Part shown: positions 46,335 through 58,200 of the stretch, piece after piece
How the letters are laid out: the number at the start of each line of letters is the position of its first letter
Position numbering within the stretch: position 1 is the stretch's first letter
From: Gammaproteobacteria bacterium
Lineage (GTDB): Bacteria > Pseudomonadota > Gammaproteobacteria > Pseudomonadales > Azotimanducaceae
Assembly: GCA_002708765.1 (NCBI GenBank)
Contig: PAPD01000013.1
Coordinates: 163,792 to 227,791, forward strand
DNA length: 64,000 nt
Reading direction: 5' to 3'
Notes under the pieces: generated by a model
What the model saw: only the letters and a program-made list of their open reading frames with translations
What the model was told of the DNA's origin: nothing
The model's database searches: none
Made by a program: the position numbers and the translations under genes

Positions 46335-47839
<1,505 letters not shown>

Positions 47840-47900
47840 GCTTTAGGGGTAATTATCATTAAATCAAACGAGAGCATACTAACACGCAACAGCTTCTTTC

Positions 47901-48188
47901 CTATAATGCAAAACAAATGAACTCTTCCAGTCCTGACAACCTAATCATTTCATAAATCTTTTCTGGGCAATCATGAAAAACCACGTTAGCGTTCAATTCC
48001 TTTTCTTTTCTTTTAATATGAATAATTAAAGCTAAAGTCGACGAACCACTTGGAATAAGAGCTTCCATCTTTATTGACACATTATCATTTAAAACCAAAA
48101 GACTATCGATCTCGTCGCAATATACAGATAGGTTTTCTAGATCGACTTTCCCTATCAAATCTATCTCGTTGCCCACTCTGTTAATCAT
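47901..48188 (-). CDS. mlaB: Phospholipid-transport STAS protein MlaB
   Basis: A 95-residue STAS-domain protein of the Mla ABC complex. GNEIDLIGKVDLENLSVY at the start and PSGSSTLALIIHI, containing the conserved serine/threonine loop, match MlaB. I used the ATG at 48188, overlapping mlaC's stop by eight bases; a TTG at 48200 is in frame. The sequence is diverged, but the position after mlaC is decisive. Confidence 0.88.
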   Translation of the reverse strand: MINRVGNEIDLIGKVDLENLSVYCDEIDSLLVLNDNVSIKMEALIPSGSSTLALIIHIKRKEKELNANVVFHDCPEKIYEMIRLSGLEEFICFAL

Positions 48189-48792
48189 TGGGGGGTTCAA
48201 ACTCCCACTGTTCTATTACCCTATCAATATCGCCCTTATTAGAACGGAAACTTGAGTTAAATTGAGAGCGATATTGTAGTCCCAAATTAATTCCGTTAAT
48301 TACTAAATTTCTCAACAACCATCGGCTATCTAAGGATATTAAAGAATATTGCACGGGGTAAACTTTTCCACTATTCGTTTCTAATTCAACATGGACTATT
48401 GCTCTATCGGTTCTTTTTCCTGACTCGGACGATTTTATAGAAATGCTATCACTATCCAGTTCGAGAAGAGCTTTACTATAGGAAACTGCCAAAGCTCCTT
48501 TAAATTTCTCGACAAAAGCCAATCTCTGACTAGCCGTTGCGAGACGGTAATATTTGGCCATTACTCCCTTAGCAAAACCTTGGAAATCAACATGGGGTTG
48601 AAGTACTTTGGTAACCGCTAAATGGAATTCAACAGGATCTTTTTCAAGAAGGTATTTCTTAGCTTTTGCTTCTTTCAAGAGGATCATAGTGGCTTTTCTT
48701 ACACTTTCTTCTGGAGACATCTCAGGTTGCTCAGCCAAACAGACAAAGGACAACGACGAAATTAGAAAATATCCGATAATAGACCGACGCAC
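48181..48792 (-). CDS. mlaC: Periplasmic phospholipid carrier MlaC
   Basis: A 203-residue protein with a signal peptide (first 20 residues) and the MlaC fold: VTKVLQPHVDFQGFAKGVMAKYYRLATASQRLAFVEKFKGAL is the typical core, then WLLRNLVINGINLGLQYRSQF. It ferries phospholipid across the periplasm between the OmpC-MlaA site and the MlaFEDB transporter. Nine bases after mlaD. Confidence 0.95.
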   Translation of the reverse strand: MRRSIIGYFLISSLSFVCLAEQPEMSPEESVRKATMILLKEAKAKKYLLEKDPVEFHLAVTKVLQPHVDFQGFAKGVMAKYYRLATASQRLAFVEKFKGALAVSYSKALLELDSDSISIKSSESGKRTDRAIVHVELETNSGKVYPVQYSLISLDSRWLLRNLVINGINLGLQYRSQFNSSFRSNKGDIDRVIEQWEFEPPND

Positions 48793-48800
48793 TTTATCTC

Positions 48801-49253
48801 CTAAAATTGGTCGAGAAGGAATTTGCCAATCAAATCTTCCAATATGACGGCAGACTGAGTATCAAAAATCTCATCGCCACTCATTAAAACCTCATCTTCG
48901 GCACCGAGACTAATGCTGACATATTTCGAGCCCAGAAGGCCTTCGGTCAAGATGGAAGCTGTGGAGTCGATAGGAATACTATCTATATAAGAGTCGATTT
49001 CAATTGTTACTCTTGCATTCAGAGTTTCTTCACTATATGCGACTGATGTAACCTGGCCAACCGCTACTCCAGATATAGCCACCTTTGACCTCTCCGATAA
49101 TCCTCCAACCTCCTCAAAATAACAATACAAAGGGTAACTATCGCTAGCGCTCTTTAAACTAAACCCGCTAACCCTTATGGCTAAAACAGCCAAAGAAAAT
49201 ATCGACGCAAGTAAAAAACATCCAACTAAAATTTCCACTTTCCTTGATTGCAC
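48801..49253 (-). CDS. mlaD: MCE-domain protein MlaD
   Basis: A 150-residue bitopic protein: one membrane helix (about 7-27) and an MCE domain (YPLYCYFEEVGGLSERSKVAISGVAVGQV, then LTEGLLGSKYVSISLGA). MlaD forms the hexameric periplasmic ring on MlaE. Nine bases after mlaE. Confidence 0.96.
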   Translation of the reverse strand: MQSRKVEILVGCFLLASIFSLAVLAIRVSGFSLKSASDSYPLYCYFEEVGGLSERSKVAISGVAVGQVTSVAYSEETLNARVTIEIDSYIDSIPIDSTASILTEGLLGSKYVSISLGAEDEVLMSGDEIFDTQSAVILEDLIGKFLLDQF

Positions 49254-49262
49254 ATGCCGCTC

Positions 49263-50039
49263 CTATAATTGAAACATCATTAAAGTAAGGAAAAAATCTA
49301 ATACCAAAACCCAAACACTTGAAAAAACCACTGTATTTGTAGTTGCCTTCGAAATACCTTCACTAGTCGGAAGTGAATCATAACCTTGAAAGAGCGCAAT
49401 CCAAATAACTACGAATCCAAAAACTACCGATTTCACAATTCCTTTCAGAACATGGTCAAAAAAATCCACTCCTTCTTCCATAACTGACCAAAAAGAACCC
49501 CCGTAAACTCCAAGCCAATCAACCGCTACCAGTGAAGCACCCCAAATCCCGACAACACTAAACATTAGAGCTAAAAGAGGCAAAGCAATAAAACCACCCC
49601 AAAACCTAGGGGCAAATATGCGTCTAAGCGGATCGACTCCCATCATCTCCATACTCGCTATTTGCTCAGTTGCCTTCATCAAACCAATTTCTGCAGTAAT
49701 CGCCGATCCTGCCCTGCCCGCAAAGAGCAAAGCAGAAACAACTGGTCCAATCTCCATTACAAGAACTAGAGCCACCCCCAAACCTAGAGCAGATTCCGAA
49801 CCCACTCTGGCCAGTTGAGCGTATCCTTGCAAGGCCAGCACTGCACCAATCGAAAAACCAGAGCAAACTATGATTAATACGGAGAGAACTCCTAGTTGAT
49901 AAATCTGCCGAACTACCAGAGGTATATTTTTTAACTGCGGAGAGCCAGCTAAGGCGAAAAAAAGCATTCTAACCGCTCGCCCCAAAGAAGAGACCATTTG
50001 AAGCGCGAATCTTCCAAGTCTCCATGCCAAAATATTCAT
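49263..50039 (-). CDS. mlaE: Phospholipid ABC transporter permease MlaE
   Basis: A 258-residue permease with five or six membrane helices; the GPVVSALLFAGRAGSAITAEIGLMKATEQIASMEMMGVDPLRRIFAPRF core is diagnostic of the MlaE/YrbE family. It is the inner-membrane part of the lipid asymmetry transporter, between mlaF and mlaD. Confidence 0.97.
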   Translation of the reverse strand: MNILAWRLGRFALQMVSSLGRAVRMLFFALAGSPQLKNIPLVVRQIYQLGVLSVLIIVCSGFSIGAVLALQGYAQLARVGSESALGLGVALVLVMEIGPVVSALLFAGRAGSAITAEIGLMKATEQIASMEMMGVDPLRRIFAPRFWGGFIALPLLALMFSVVGIWGASLVAVDWLGVYGGSFWSVMEEGVDFFDHVLKGIVKSVVFGFVVIWIALFQGYDSLPTSEGISKATTNTVVFSSVWVLVLDFFLTLMMFQL

Positions 50040-50065
50040 TAATCATTTGCCTCGTAATTTTTTCA

Positions 50066-50872
50066 CTAATCAACGACAGAGCTGATCAAATCCGCCATAT
50101 AATCGATAGCAGGATAATGAAAAGGCACTGGACCGTCCGGCAACCCATTCAAAAACTGTCTTAATCTTTTTGACTTATCATTCTTCAGTTCTGACGGAGT
50201 TCCATGTCCTATAATCTCTCCTTCTGAAAGCACGTAAAGATAATCGGCTATAGTCAAAGTCTCCTCGATATCATGGGAGACAATTATGCTAGTCGTGTCA
50301 TAAACCGCCCCAACATTTCTAATTAAATTAGAAATAACTCCCAACGCGATGGGATCTAATCCGGTAAATGGCTCGTCATACATTATCAGATCTGGATCCA
50401 ACGACATTGCTCGAGCTAGAGCCACTCTTCGTTGCATTCCTCCAGAAAGCTCTCTAGGAAAAAGATTAGCTGTCCCTCTCAAGCCCACGGCATTCAATTT
50501 TATTAGGACCAAATATCTGATTAATTCGGAATTCAGATCAGTATGCTCTCTTAGAGGGAAAGCTACATTTTCAAAGACACTCAAATCGGAAAACAACGCG
50601 CCGCTTTGAAACAGCATTCCCATATTCTTTCGAAGTCCAAAGAGTTCCTTTCTGCTTAGGGTTGATAAATCTTGCCCATATACAAAAATTTTTCCACGGT
50701 CCGGATGTATCTGACCACCTATAAGCTTCAACAAAGTTGTTTTCCCCGTACCACTAGGCCCCATTATCCCGATCGTCTTATTTACCGGAACTTCAATAGA
50801 AAGATCATGAAACACTGGCTTTCCGTTATAGCTATACGAAACTTTATCGAAGATAACCAAAGCTTCGCTCAT
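50066..50872 (-). CDS. mlaF: Phospholipid ABC transporter ATPase MlaF
   Basis: A 268-residue ATPase with Walker A GPSGTGKT (38-45), the signature LSGGMQRRVALARAM, and Walker B LIMYDEPFTGLDP. The C-terminal extension with HYPAIDYM is typical of MlaF, where it clasps the neighbouring subunit. First gene of mlaFEDCB-ibaG-murA. A TTGACA lies upstream at 50934-50939 on the minus strand, but its -10 is poor. Confidence 0.97.
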   Translation of the reverse strand: MSEALVIFDKVSYSYNGKPVFHDLSIEVPVNKTIGIMGPSGTGKTTLLKLIGGQIHPDRGKIFVYGQDLSTLSRKELFGLRKNMGMLFQSGALFSDLSVFENVAFPLREHTDLNSELIRYLVLIKLNAVGLRGTANLFPRELSGGMQRRVALARAMSLDPDLIMYDEPFTGLDPIALGVISNLIRNVGAVYDTTSIIVSHDIEETLTIADYLYVLSEGEIIGHGTPSELKNDKSKRLRQFLNGLPDGPVPFHYPAIDYMADLISSVVD

Positions 50873-51118
50873 GATAAAAAACCTCTTCTCCAGATTAATG
50901 TTAGGAAAAAACTCTTAGTCCAAGGCGTCGCTTTGTCAACCGCCGACACGACCAAATTTTGAGTGCTAACACTTCTCATCTCTAGCATAATATCGCCATA
51001 CAATTTTTTTCCATCAAGCTACTCTTAGCCCCTCGATTACATAATTCACTATAAAAAGATCAACAAGAACCATTTTACATGTCATACTAAAAATCTTCAC
51101 GGCTCAGAAAACGATAAT

Positions 51119-51697
51119 TTGATTAATAGATTTTTGATAATAACCTCTCTTCTAATCATCGTTCCTGCATTGAGCATGAATTTCTTCACTGCGGATGATA
51201 AACCGGACTCTTTTAAACAAAAAAACGACTCGTCCGATTTCTATATGCATAACGCTACCTTAAACAAGTTTAACGATCATGGGAAATTAGCCCACAAGTT
51301 GGAAGCCAAGAGTTTTTCCTACTACCCCGAAAAGAAACAAACAGATCTGATCCAACCGTCGCTAAATATAACAGGCGAAAAAATCAATGTGCTCTGGGAA
51401 ATCACTGCTAAAAAAGGGAAAATCACGTCAGGACGAAACGTTACGCAAGAAATAGTAGAATTTTGGGATAAGGTTTCCGCCACAACAAAAAATAATGGCC
51501 GAAAATTTACGAATGTTAAGACCGAAAAAATGATTGTATATCCCGAAAGGAGATATATAGAAACCTCCAGTAATGTCTATATAGATAATGAAATGGGACG
51601 AACTTCTGCCAGCGGCATGAAAGCCTTTTTGGATTCAGGGCACTATGTGTTCTACTCATCAGATAAACTAAGAGTTTCTACAATTTTTCTTCCGTAA
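51119..51697 (+). CDS. lptC: LPS transport protein LptC
   Basis: A 192-residue bitopic protein: an N-terminal membrane helix (about 4-20) then the periplasmic OstA-like fold (DFYMHNATLNKFNDHGKLAHKLEAKSFSYYPEKKQTDLIQPSL). It links the LptBFG motor to LptA. The start is a TTG with no clear ribosome binding site. kdsD and kdsC, normally just upstream, are absent. Followed by lptA, lptB and rpoN. Confidence 0.92.
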   Translation: MINRFLIITSLLIIVPALSMNFFTADDKPDSFKQKNDSSDFYMHNATLNKFNDHGKLAHKLEAKSFSYYPEKKQTDLIQPSLNITGEKINVLWEITAKKGKITSGRNVTQEIVEFWDKVSATTKNNGRKFTNVKTEKMIVYPERRYIETSSNVYIDNEMGRTSASGMKAFLDSGHYVFYSSDKLRVSTIFLP

Positions 51698-51739
51698 AGC
51701 CCTATGAGTTTAAATTATGCTTGAACCGGATATTATATT

Positions 51740-52246
51740 TTGAAGTTTCCTATATCATTTATAGCTTTTATAGCTTTTCTTGCATCGCCAATTGGAGTGG
51801 CGATCGAATCGGACCAAAAACAACCTATTCGGATTCAGGCAGATACCGCGGTAATCAAAGAAAACAAAGGAGTGTCGATTTATAAAGGAGATGTTCTTAT
51901 TGTGCAGGGAACACTAGAAATCCGCGCTGACAACGTTGAAATAACGACAATCAATGAGAATCTCTCAAAAATAGTAGCAAAGAGTACAAGCTTATCTGAA
52001 GGATTGGCTAAATATAAACAGAGACTAGATGAAAAAGAAGATATGGTTTTCGCCGAGGCCCAACAAATAAGCTATTTGGTCCAGGAAGGGTTACTGCATC
52101 TAAGCGGAAATGCTAAGTTAAAACAACGAAGCGATTTCTTTTCTGGTGAGCTCCTTTATTACGACATTAGACGAGGGATAGTAAATCTCGATTCTGGAGA
52201 AACTAAGGGAAGAGTCAATATGACTATTACCCCTAGGCAAAATTGA
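51740..52246 (+). CDS. lptA: LPS transport protein LptA
   Basis: A 168-residue periplasmic protein: signal peptide (about 20 residues) and a beta-jellyroll core IRIQADTAVIKENKGVSIYKGDVLIVQGTLEIRADNVEI, the OstA domain that makes the LPS bridge. The start is a TTG without a visible ribosome binding site; an 8-codon open frame (51717-51743) ends over it (TTGA overlap). Shorter than E. coli LptA by some 15 residues. Confidence 0.92.
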   Translation: MKFPISFIAFIAFLASPIGVAIESDQKQPIRIQADTAVIKENKGVSIYKGDVLIVQGTLEIRADNVEITTINENLSKIVAKSTSLSEGLAKYKQRLDEKEDMVFAEAQQISYLVQEGLLHLSGNAKLKQRSDFFSGELLYYDIRRGIVNLDSGETKGRVNMTITPRQN

Positions 52247-52252
52247 TAAAAA

Positions 52253-52978
52253 ATGACAACACTTAAAGCAAAAAATCTTGTCAAGAACTACAGAGGTATA
52301 TCTGCTGTAAAAGATATTTCTCTTGAAGTCTCTAGTGGAGAAGTGGTCGGTTTATTAGGTCCAAACGGTGCGGGAAAAACAACGTGCTTTTATATGATTG
52401 TAGGATCAATAAGACACGACAAAGGAGAAATATTCTTAGATAAAATGGAAATCACTAGACTTGCCGTTCACGAAAGAGGCAGGGCTGGAATTGGTTACCT
52501 ACCTCAAGAAGCTTCTATTTTTAGAAAACTAAGCGCACGAGATAATATCTTATCTATACTAGAACGAAGACCGGATTTAAATAAGAGAGAGCGAGAAGAA
52601 AAAGCGGTCGAATTGATAAACGACTTCAAGATAGGAAAGATCCAGGAAAATATGGGTAGCCATTTATCAGGCGGTGAAAGAAGGCGAGTTGAAATAGCGA
52701 GAGCGCTCGCCACCAACCCAAAGTTTATTCTACTAGATGAGCCTTTTGCAGGAGTAGATCCGATATCTGTAGACGACATCAAAGAAATAATAACTACCTT
52801 ATCAAGACGAAACATTGGAGTACTTATAACGGACCATAATGTGCGTGAAGCGCTGGATATTTGTCATAAAGCATATATAGTCAATGAAGGACAAATAATT
52901 GCGGAGGGGGACTCAGAGGTTATACTTAACAATAAAAGGGTTAGACAAGTATATTTAGGAAGCAATTTTAGGATGTGA
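52253..52978 (+). CDS. lptB: LPS export ABC transporter ATPase LptB
   Basis: A 241-residue ATPase, the same length as in E. coli. Walker A GPNGAGKT (36-43), signature [15 protein letters not shown], Walker [17 protein letters not shown], and the [15 protein letters not shown] coupling segment specific to LptB. Six bases after lptA and before rpoN. Confidence 0.98.
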   Translation: MTTLKAKNLVKNYRGISAVKDISLEVSSGEVVGLLGPNGAGKTTCFYMIVGSIRHDKGEIFLDKMEITRLAVHERGRAGIGYLPQEASIFRKLSARDNILSILERRPDLNKREREEKAVELINDFKIGKIQENMGSHLSGGERRRVEIARALATNPKFILLDEPFAGVDPISVDDIKEIITTLSRRNIGVLITDHNVREALDICHKAYIVNEGQIIAEGDSEVILNNKRVRQVYLGSNFRM

Positions 52979-52984
52979 TAACTA

Positions 52985-54532
52985 GTGGCTCTAAAACCTT
53001 CATTATCACTTAAGCTAGGACAGCAACTGCGAATGACACCGCAGCTGCAGCAGGCCATTCGTCTATTGCAACTTTCAAGCTCCGAACTCGAGCTAGAAAT
53101 ACAAGAAGCACTCGATTCTAATTTCATGTTAGAAAATTCTTATCCCGAGGAAGAAATAGAAGGTACAAATCCTCAAGATAATAATCAAAGAGAAAATTCG
53201 ACAGAACTAAAAGAGAACAATGATGACTATTTAGAATCAAGCACCTCTGAAAACACTGACCTTCAAACTGATTACGACGACGAAACCTCTCTTTACTCCA
53301 AAGACAACATGTCCTTAGAAAACATTCCAGAAGACCTCCCTGTGGACACTTCATGGGACGATTATTATGGAGAAAGCAACTTTTCTAATGGTTCCTTTGT
53401 GTCAGAAGAAGACGGAAATTATCTAGAGACTCGGAATTCTTCTAGCGAAACCATCCAATCTCACATGTCAGAGCAGATTAATTTAGTGAATCTTAGCGAG
53501 CAAGATCGATTCATATCGATTTCGATATTAGATGCCCTCGATGACGACGGAATGTTGCCTCTTGAGCTAGACGAAATTCTAGATACCTTGCCTCCAGACT
53601 GGGATGTCAGTATAGAAGAAGTTGAAGCAGTTCTGCATTTGATTCAACATCTAGACCCTTTGGGAATAGGATCCAGAAACCTTGGAGAATACCTAACAAT
53701 ACAATTAAATGAACTGCCTTATGATACTCCCTGCAAAAAAACAGCTCTAAGTTTAGTAAGGGATTATCTGCCAGTCCTAGGTAATCGTGATTATGCACAA
53801 CTTTCTCGTAAACTTCGAATAAATGACCGAGAATTGAGCACGGCAATATCACTCATACAATCTCTTAAACCCCGGCCTGCAAGCGAACTTAATATCGGAA
53901 GGATAGAATATGTAGAACCCGATGTTATCGTTTCCAAAAAAAATTCTGGATGGGCGGTTGAACTAAATTCAAAATCAGCTCCAAGAATACGAGTGAATAA
54001 CAAATATTCCGCTCTAATAAACAAAGAGAAATCGTCTAAAGATATGTTACAAATGAAGAGCCAACTCCAAGAGGCAAGATGGTTTATAAAATCGCTGCAA
54101 CAAAGAAATGATACTCTATTACGAGTCGCGACTAAAATCGTTGAACACCAAAAAGACTTCCTGGAAAATGGCGAAAGTTCCATGAAACCACTGGTGTTGC
54201 ATGACATCGCTGAAGCTGTCGAATTGCATGAATCCACGATAAGTAGAGTTACCACCCAAAAATACATGCTGACTCCTTCCGGAGTTTTCGAGCTAAAGTA
54301 TTTTTTCTCGTCACACGTTACTAACAACCTAGGAGGAGAAGTCTCTTCTACAGCGATCAAAGCCGTAATAAAGCAACTAGTTTCTGAGGAGAACCCCCAA
54401 AAACCCTTAAGCGACAACAAAATTTGCAAACTTCTAGAACAACAAAATATAACAGTGGCAAGACGAACAATAGCAAAGTATAGAGATATCTTAATGATAC
54501 CGCCTTCAAATGAAAGGAAACAGCTATTCTAA
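52985..54532 (+). CDS. rpoN: RNA polymerase sigma-54 factor
   Basis: A 515-residue sigma-54 starting at a GTG. Region I (LKLGQQLRMTPQLQQAIRLLQLSSSELE) is intact, followed by a very acidic region II of about 110 residues. Region III has the core-binding domain, a helix-turn-helix near VELHESTISRVTTQKYM, and the RpoN box ARRTIAKYR near the end. It drives enhancer-dependent promoters for nitrogen or motility genes. hpf, ptsN and rapZ, usual followers, are absent. Confidence 0.97.
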   Translation: MALKPSLSLKLGQQLRMTPQLQQAIRLLQLSSSELELEIQEALDSNFMLENSYPEEEIEGTNPQDNNQRENSTELKENNDDYLESSTSENTDLQTDYDDETSLYSKDNMSLENIPEDLPVDTSWDDYYGESNFSNGSFVSEEDGNYLETRNSSSETIQSHMSEQINLVNLSEQDRFISISILDALDDDGMLPLELDEILDTLPPDWDVSIEEVEAVLHLIQHLDPLGIGSRNLGEYLTIQLNELPYDTPCKKTALSLVRDYLPVLGNRDYAQLSRKLRINDRELSTAISLIQSLKPRPASELNIGRIEYVEPDVIVSKKNSGWAVELNSKSAPRIRVNNKYSALINKEKSSKDMLQMKSQLQEARWFIKSLQQRNDTLLRVATKIVEHQKDFLENGESSMKPLVLHDIAEAVELHESTISRVTTQKYMLTPSGVFELKYFFSSHVTNNLGGEVSSTAIKAVIKQLVSEENPQKPLSDNKICKLLEQQNITVARRTIAKYRDILMIPPSNERKQLF

Positions 54533-54712
54533 AATACTGAACAAAAAATTATTTGCAAAACCTCCTTCCCAATGAACAAAGCTATTATTCCAGTCTCCTT
54601 AGCAGGAGTCAGAAAAGATTTCGCACAATCAGGTCGAAGCAAGATGGTGGCAACTTAACGACGCTCTGTCTAAAATGATTTCCTTTCTTCTTCTGACCTC
54701 CATTTCCCATCT

Positions 54713-55213
54713 ATGAATAAAAACGAACAAGAAACAAGAACAAGCAAATCTCAACGAAAAAGAGATATGTCCGAGCTTTTGTCTCTAGTTAGAGAACTAG
54801 AATTATTGCCAATGAAACAGCTTGATAGAACAGTTAACCAAGAACTGAAGGAGAAACTTATCGAGTTAAAAAAAATAACAAAAGGCAATGCAAAAAAAAG
54901 ACAACGACAACACATCGTTAAAATTCTCTCCAAAAGTGACCTTTCAACTTTATTAAAAAAACTAAGTGAAATTAAAAACGGAACTGCCGAATTTGTCTCT
55001 AAATTCCACAAACTAGAAAAACTCCGAGAAGAGCTATTGAAAATGGGCGACGATGGAATCGGTTCTGTCTTTGAAAAATTTCCCAACATTGACAGAAAGC
55101 AACTTCGGCAACTTCTAACCCAGGCTAGAGCCGAAGCCAAGAAGGGAGTTGAAAAGACCTATTACAGAAAATTATTCCAATTCCTCCGTGAGACTGAAGA
55201 GGTATCTCGCTGA
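54713..55213 (+). CDS. darP: Ribosome biogenesis factor DarP (DUF615, YjgA)
   Basis: A 166-residue basic helical protein. KSQRKRDMSELLSLVRELELLPMKQLDR and QRQHIVKILSKSD are the DUF615 signatures, with the closing REDREALRQL-like stretch here FPNIDRKQLRQLLTQARAEAKK. DarP acts in 50S subunit assembly in E. coli. It is convergent with yhdP; its usual partner pmbA is not in the window. Confidence 0.93.
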   Translation: MNKNEQETRTSKSQRKRDMSELLSLVRELELLPMKQLDRTVNQELKEKLIELKKITKGNAKKRQRQHIVKILSKSDLSTLLKKLSEIKNGTAEFVSKFHKLEKLREELLKMGDDGIGSVFEKFPNIDRKQLRQLLTQARAEAKKGVEKTYYRKLFQFLRETEEVSR

Positions 55214-55235
55214 TTTTTCTTTATAAGTTCTATCA

Positions 55236-58200
55236 CTATGGGGGGGTATTTTGATTTCCAGTTCGACGAACATCATCATTAAATATTGAGACAAATTCAA
55301 AATCAGGATCTTCAATAGGGCCTGTAATTTTATATTTAGCGCTGCTAAACTGATCGAATCGATCTTCTAAAAAAAGTTTCTGAGTTGCCAACACTCCCGC
55401 CATCGAGATTGGCCCTCCAATAACCAAGCCAGCCCATGGAAACGTATTTCCAACTGGCAAAGTAACTATTAAATCGCTATCTATAATTTCGTTCTTCCAA
55501 TCGACAAACCCACCGAACTTGAACTTTCCCTCTGCTCCGCGCACGACAAGAGGATCCCGGATAACTAATTTATTTTCTTCTATAGTTATCGCTCCCTCTA
55601 TATCTCTAAAATCGAAACCTTCTTGGTTGGAATCAGATTCGCCTCGACCGATAAACTTCCTGAGGAGTGATGGCACATGAAATGACCCCAGGAAACTTAA
55701 AAATGGTTGATCTTGCTCCTGAATAAATCGGCCAGAACCTGAATTGAATACTATTCCCCCTTCGACTCGTTCGGGCTCCAAATCAAAAGGTAGCCCCTTC
55801 CAATAAAAATCTGCTGTTGCATCAAGCTGCCCTCGCTCTACAACTGAAATGAAGTCAAAAGTTTCCTTGAGATCGGTAATATCACCTATTTTAAAACGAC
55901 CCCTAAAATTTGTCTCATACTCCTCATCCTTAATCTGCCAACTTAGGGTGGATTCAAGAATCTGGATTGATCTCAACCTAGCTCTCAGGTTATTTAACTG
56001 GGTAATCGAAGGATCTTGACGATATTCAAAGAAAACATCCCTCAATTCGACGTTACCAATAACCATGAGGTCGCCCGCCAAATTATAGTTAGATATCGGT
56101 CCAATATCCTTAGAGCCAAAAAAAGAATCTTGGCTGTTACTGGGATCGATAATTAATCTTTCCAAAAAAATATCCAAAGGATTTGAATTATCTTCCCAGA
56201 TTCTAACTTGACCCTTGAGTCTTTGGTTTTCAAAATCTCCCGACCACAAAACGTCTTCTTTATAAATTTCTAAGTTGGTACGCGGGAAGCTATTACCAAT
56301 TGCAATAAATTGATCTGCAGAAATTTTAAAGCTACCAAAATTATCTCCGAATCCTAAATTTTTAATGCCATTTTCGGTTTTGGACATCTTTGTAGCGAAC
56401 GAAACCCACTCATCAACATTAAAATAGGAAAGCCGCCCAGCTATCTCAAGAGGTAGATGCGAGAGAAGCTTGCCCGGATCTTGGCCAAGGAAAACTTGAC
56501 CACCAACAACGGTATTATTCTCGAATTCTAAATTCGCGTGAACCCGTTTTCCAAACCCAGTCTGGAGAATATAACCCGAATTTGTAAAGGTTTGCTGATA
56601 TGAAAATGGAACCTCGAAATCTGCATTTTTCTTATCCAACGGGTGAGGTAATGATGACCGGAATCCTCTTAGGTCCGAAAAAATTTTTAGCTGTACGTCT
56701 TCATTCTCACCGCTCAAAAAAGGAACTCTCAAATTCAGGTCATAGTTAAATGTTCCTAATGCGCCATATAAAAGAGGCTGCTCGCTCCACTTATACAGAT
56801 CCACAGCATTGATTGTTCCCTCCGCTTGAAATAAAACAAAACGAGAATCTTGATAATTGACAGTGCGGGCAGAACCACTTATTGGTTCACCGAGAAACTT
56901 AGCTTCAAGGTTTTTCATAGAAAAACCGATTTCGTCATTGTAAATCAGTACTCCTTTCAAATCAGAGAAGCTCACGCCAAGATTCTTCATTTGCAACAGA
57001 TTATCTTTTAAAAAAACCTCTGTGTTTATCTGAACACGAGAGTTGCTATCAATTAAAGGAAGAACTAAGTCAATCCGGGATTTGATCTCACCAACCCCAA
57101 TCCAATGTGTTCCAACTTTTTTTGTATAGGAGGACAACGGGGTTTCATTCAAAAATCGAATCCCGTCTGCAAAAGGACCGACAGATTTAGCGGTGACCAG
57201 AATTCTTTCCACCCTGTTAGGCGCCTCCACAGGAATATTAAAAGATAGGTCTTTAAAGGAAGTTTCATAAGCACGCGCCAAGCCATTTCGCATGTTGACG
57301 AAGTAGCTATTAGCATGAAGGATGCCCTCGGCGCTGCGGAGTCGAGGCCATTCATTATGAAACTTTAGAGATGTCTCATTGATATCAAGAAACACATCAT
57401 GAGATTTTCCCACTGAAGACAGTTTCTTACCAAAAGCCCCGTGAACAGTAACACCGATTTGATTTCCTTTTCCGTAAACGCTCGCGTTTTTTAACCAACC
57501 CCTAAATCCGTCACCGACAGATTGCGGTATATATTTTAAGCTTTCTTCTAATTTGGCATTTCTAACTCCTAATGATAAGCCCCAAGTATTTTTCGAGTTA
57601 TCCGAATTTATATTCAAGCTGACCTTTCCCTGCGCCCTTGTGTCGCCTTCCAAGAGTTCGAGTAAACCACTGCGGACACTAAGATTTTTATCTTCTATGC
57701 TATATGCAATTCTTCCCCTCCCTCCAGAAAAACCCCAGGCGTTGGAGAAAACATTCTTAAATTCAATAGAAAACTCTTTATTGTAAAAATCCAAATAACC
57801 GTTGTTGGGAGCTAGACTGACAAATCCATTCAAGCCAACAATTTCTGGGAAGCCTTTAAATGACTTGATGTCTGCATCTACTATATTAGCTACCAGACTT
57901 GGCGACGAATAACCTACTCCAGGCAGAAAAAAAATATCTTCGAGACTTCCATTTACCTCAATCGAATCTAGAATTTCTAGCAACTTGCCTGAAAAAGGCT
58001 TGAATTGGTGGATCAAATCCAAACCTTTTCTTAATTCCTCAAAATCAATTGATCGCAAAAAAACCGATGCAACTCTAGAACCTTTCCTGTCTCTTGTTAA
58101 TATCTCTAAATCCTCCAGAGAAAAGTTATCTTTCAATCCCTCGAAATTAAGATGCACTAATTTAAATAGTCCATTAGAAAGATCTGACCCGATATAATGG

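Noticed and set aside
50911-50939. Promoter for mlaF with a consensus TTGACA
   Set aside because: The -35 is perfect, but no acceptable -10 lies at 16-18 bases, so I did not list it as a feature.
50965-50973. GAGTGCTAA, a half of the CIRCE (HrcA) operator upstream of lptC
   Set aside because: The partner half TTAGCACTC nine bases away is missing, and neither neighbour is a chaperone gene.
53124-54429. Open frames antisense to rpoN (up to 212 codons)
   Set aside because: They are shadows of rpoN with no domain, ribosome site or conservation signal.
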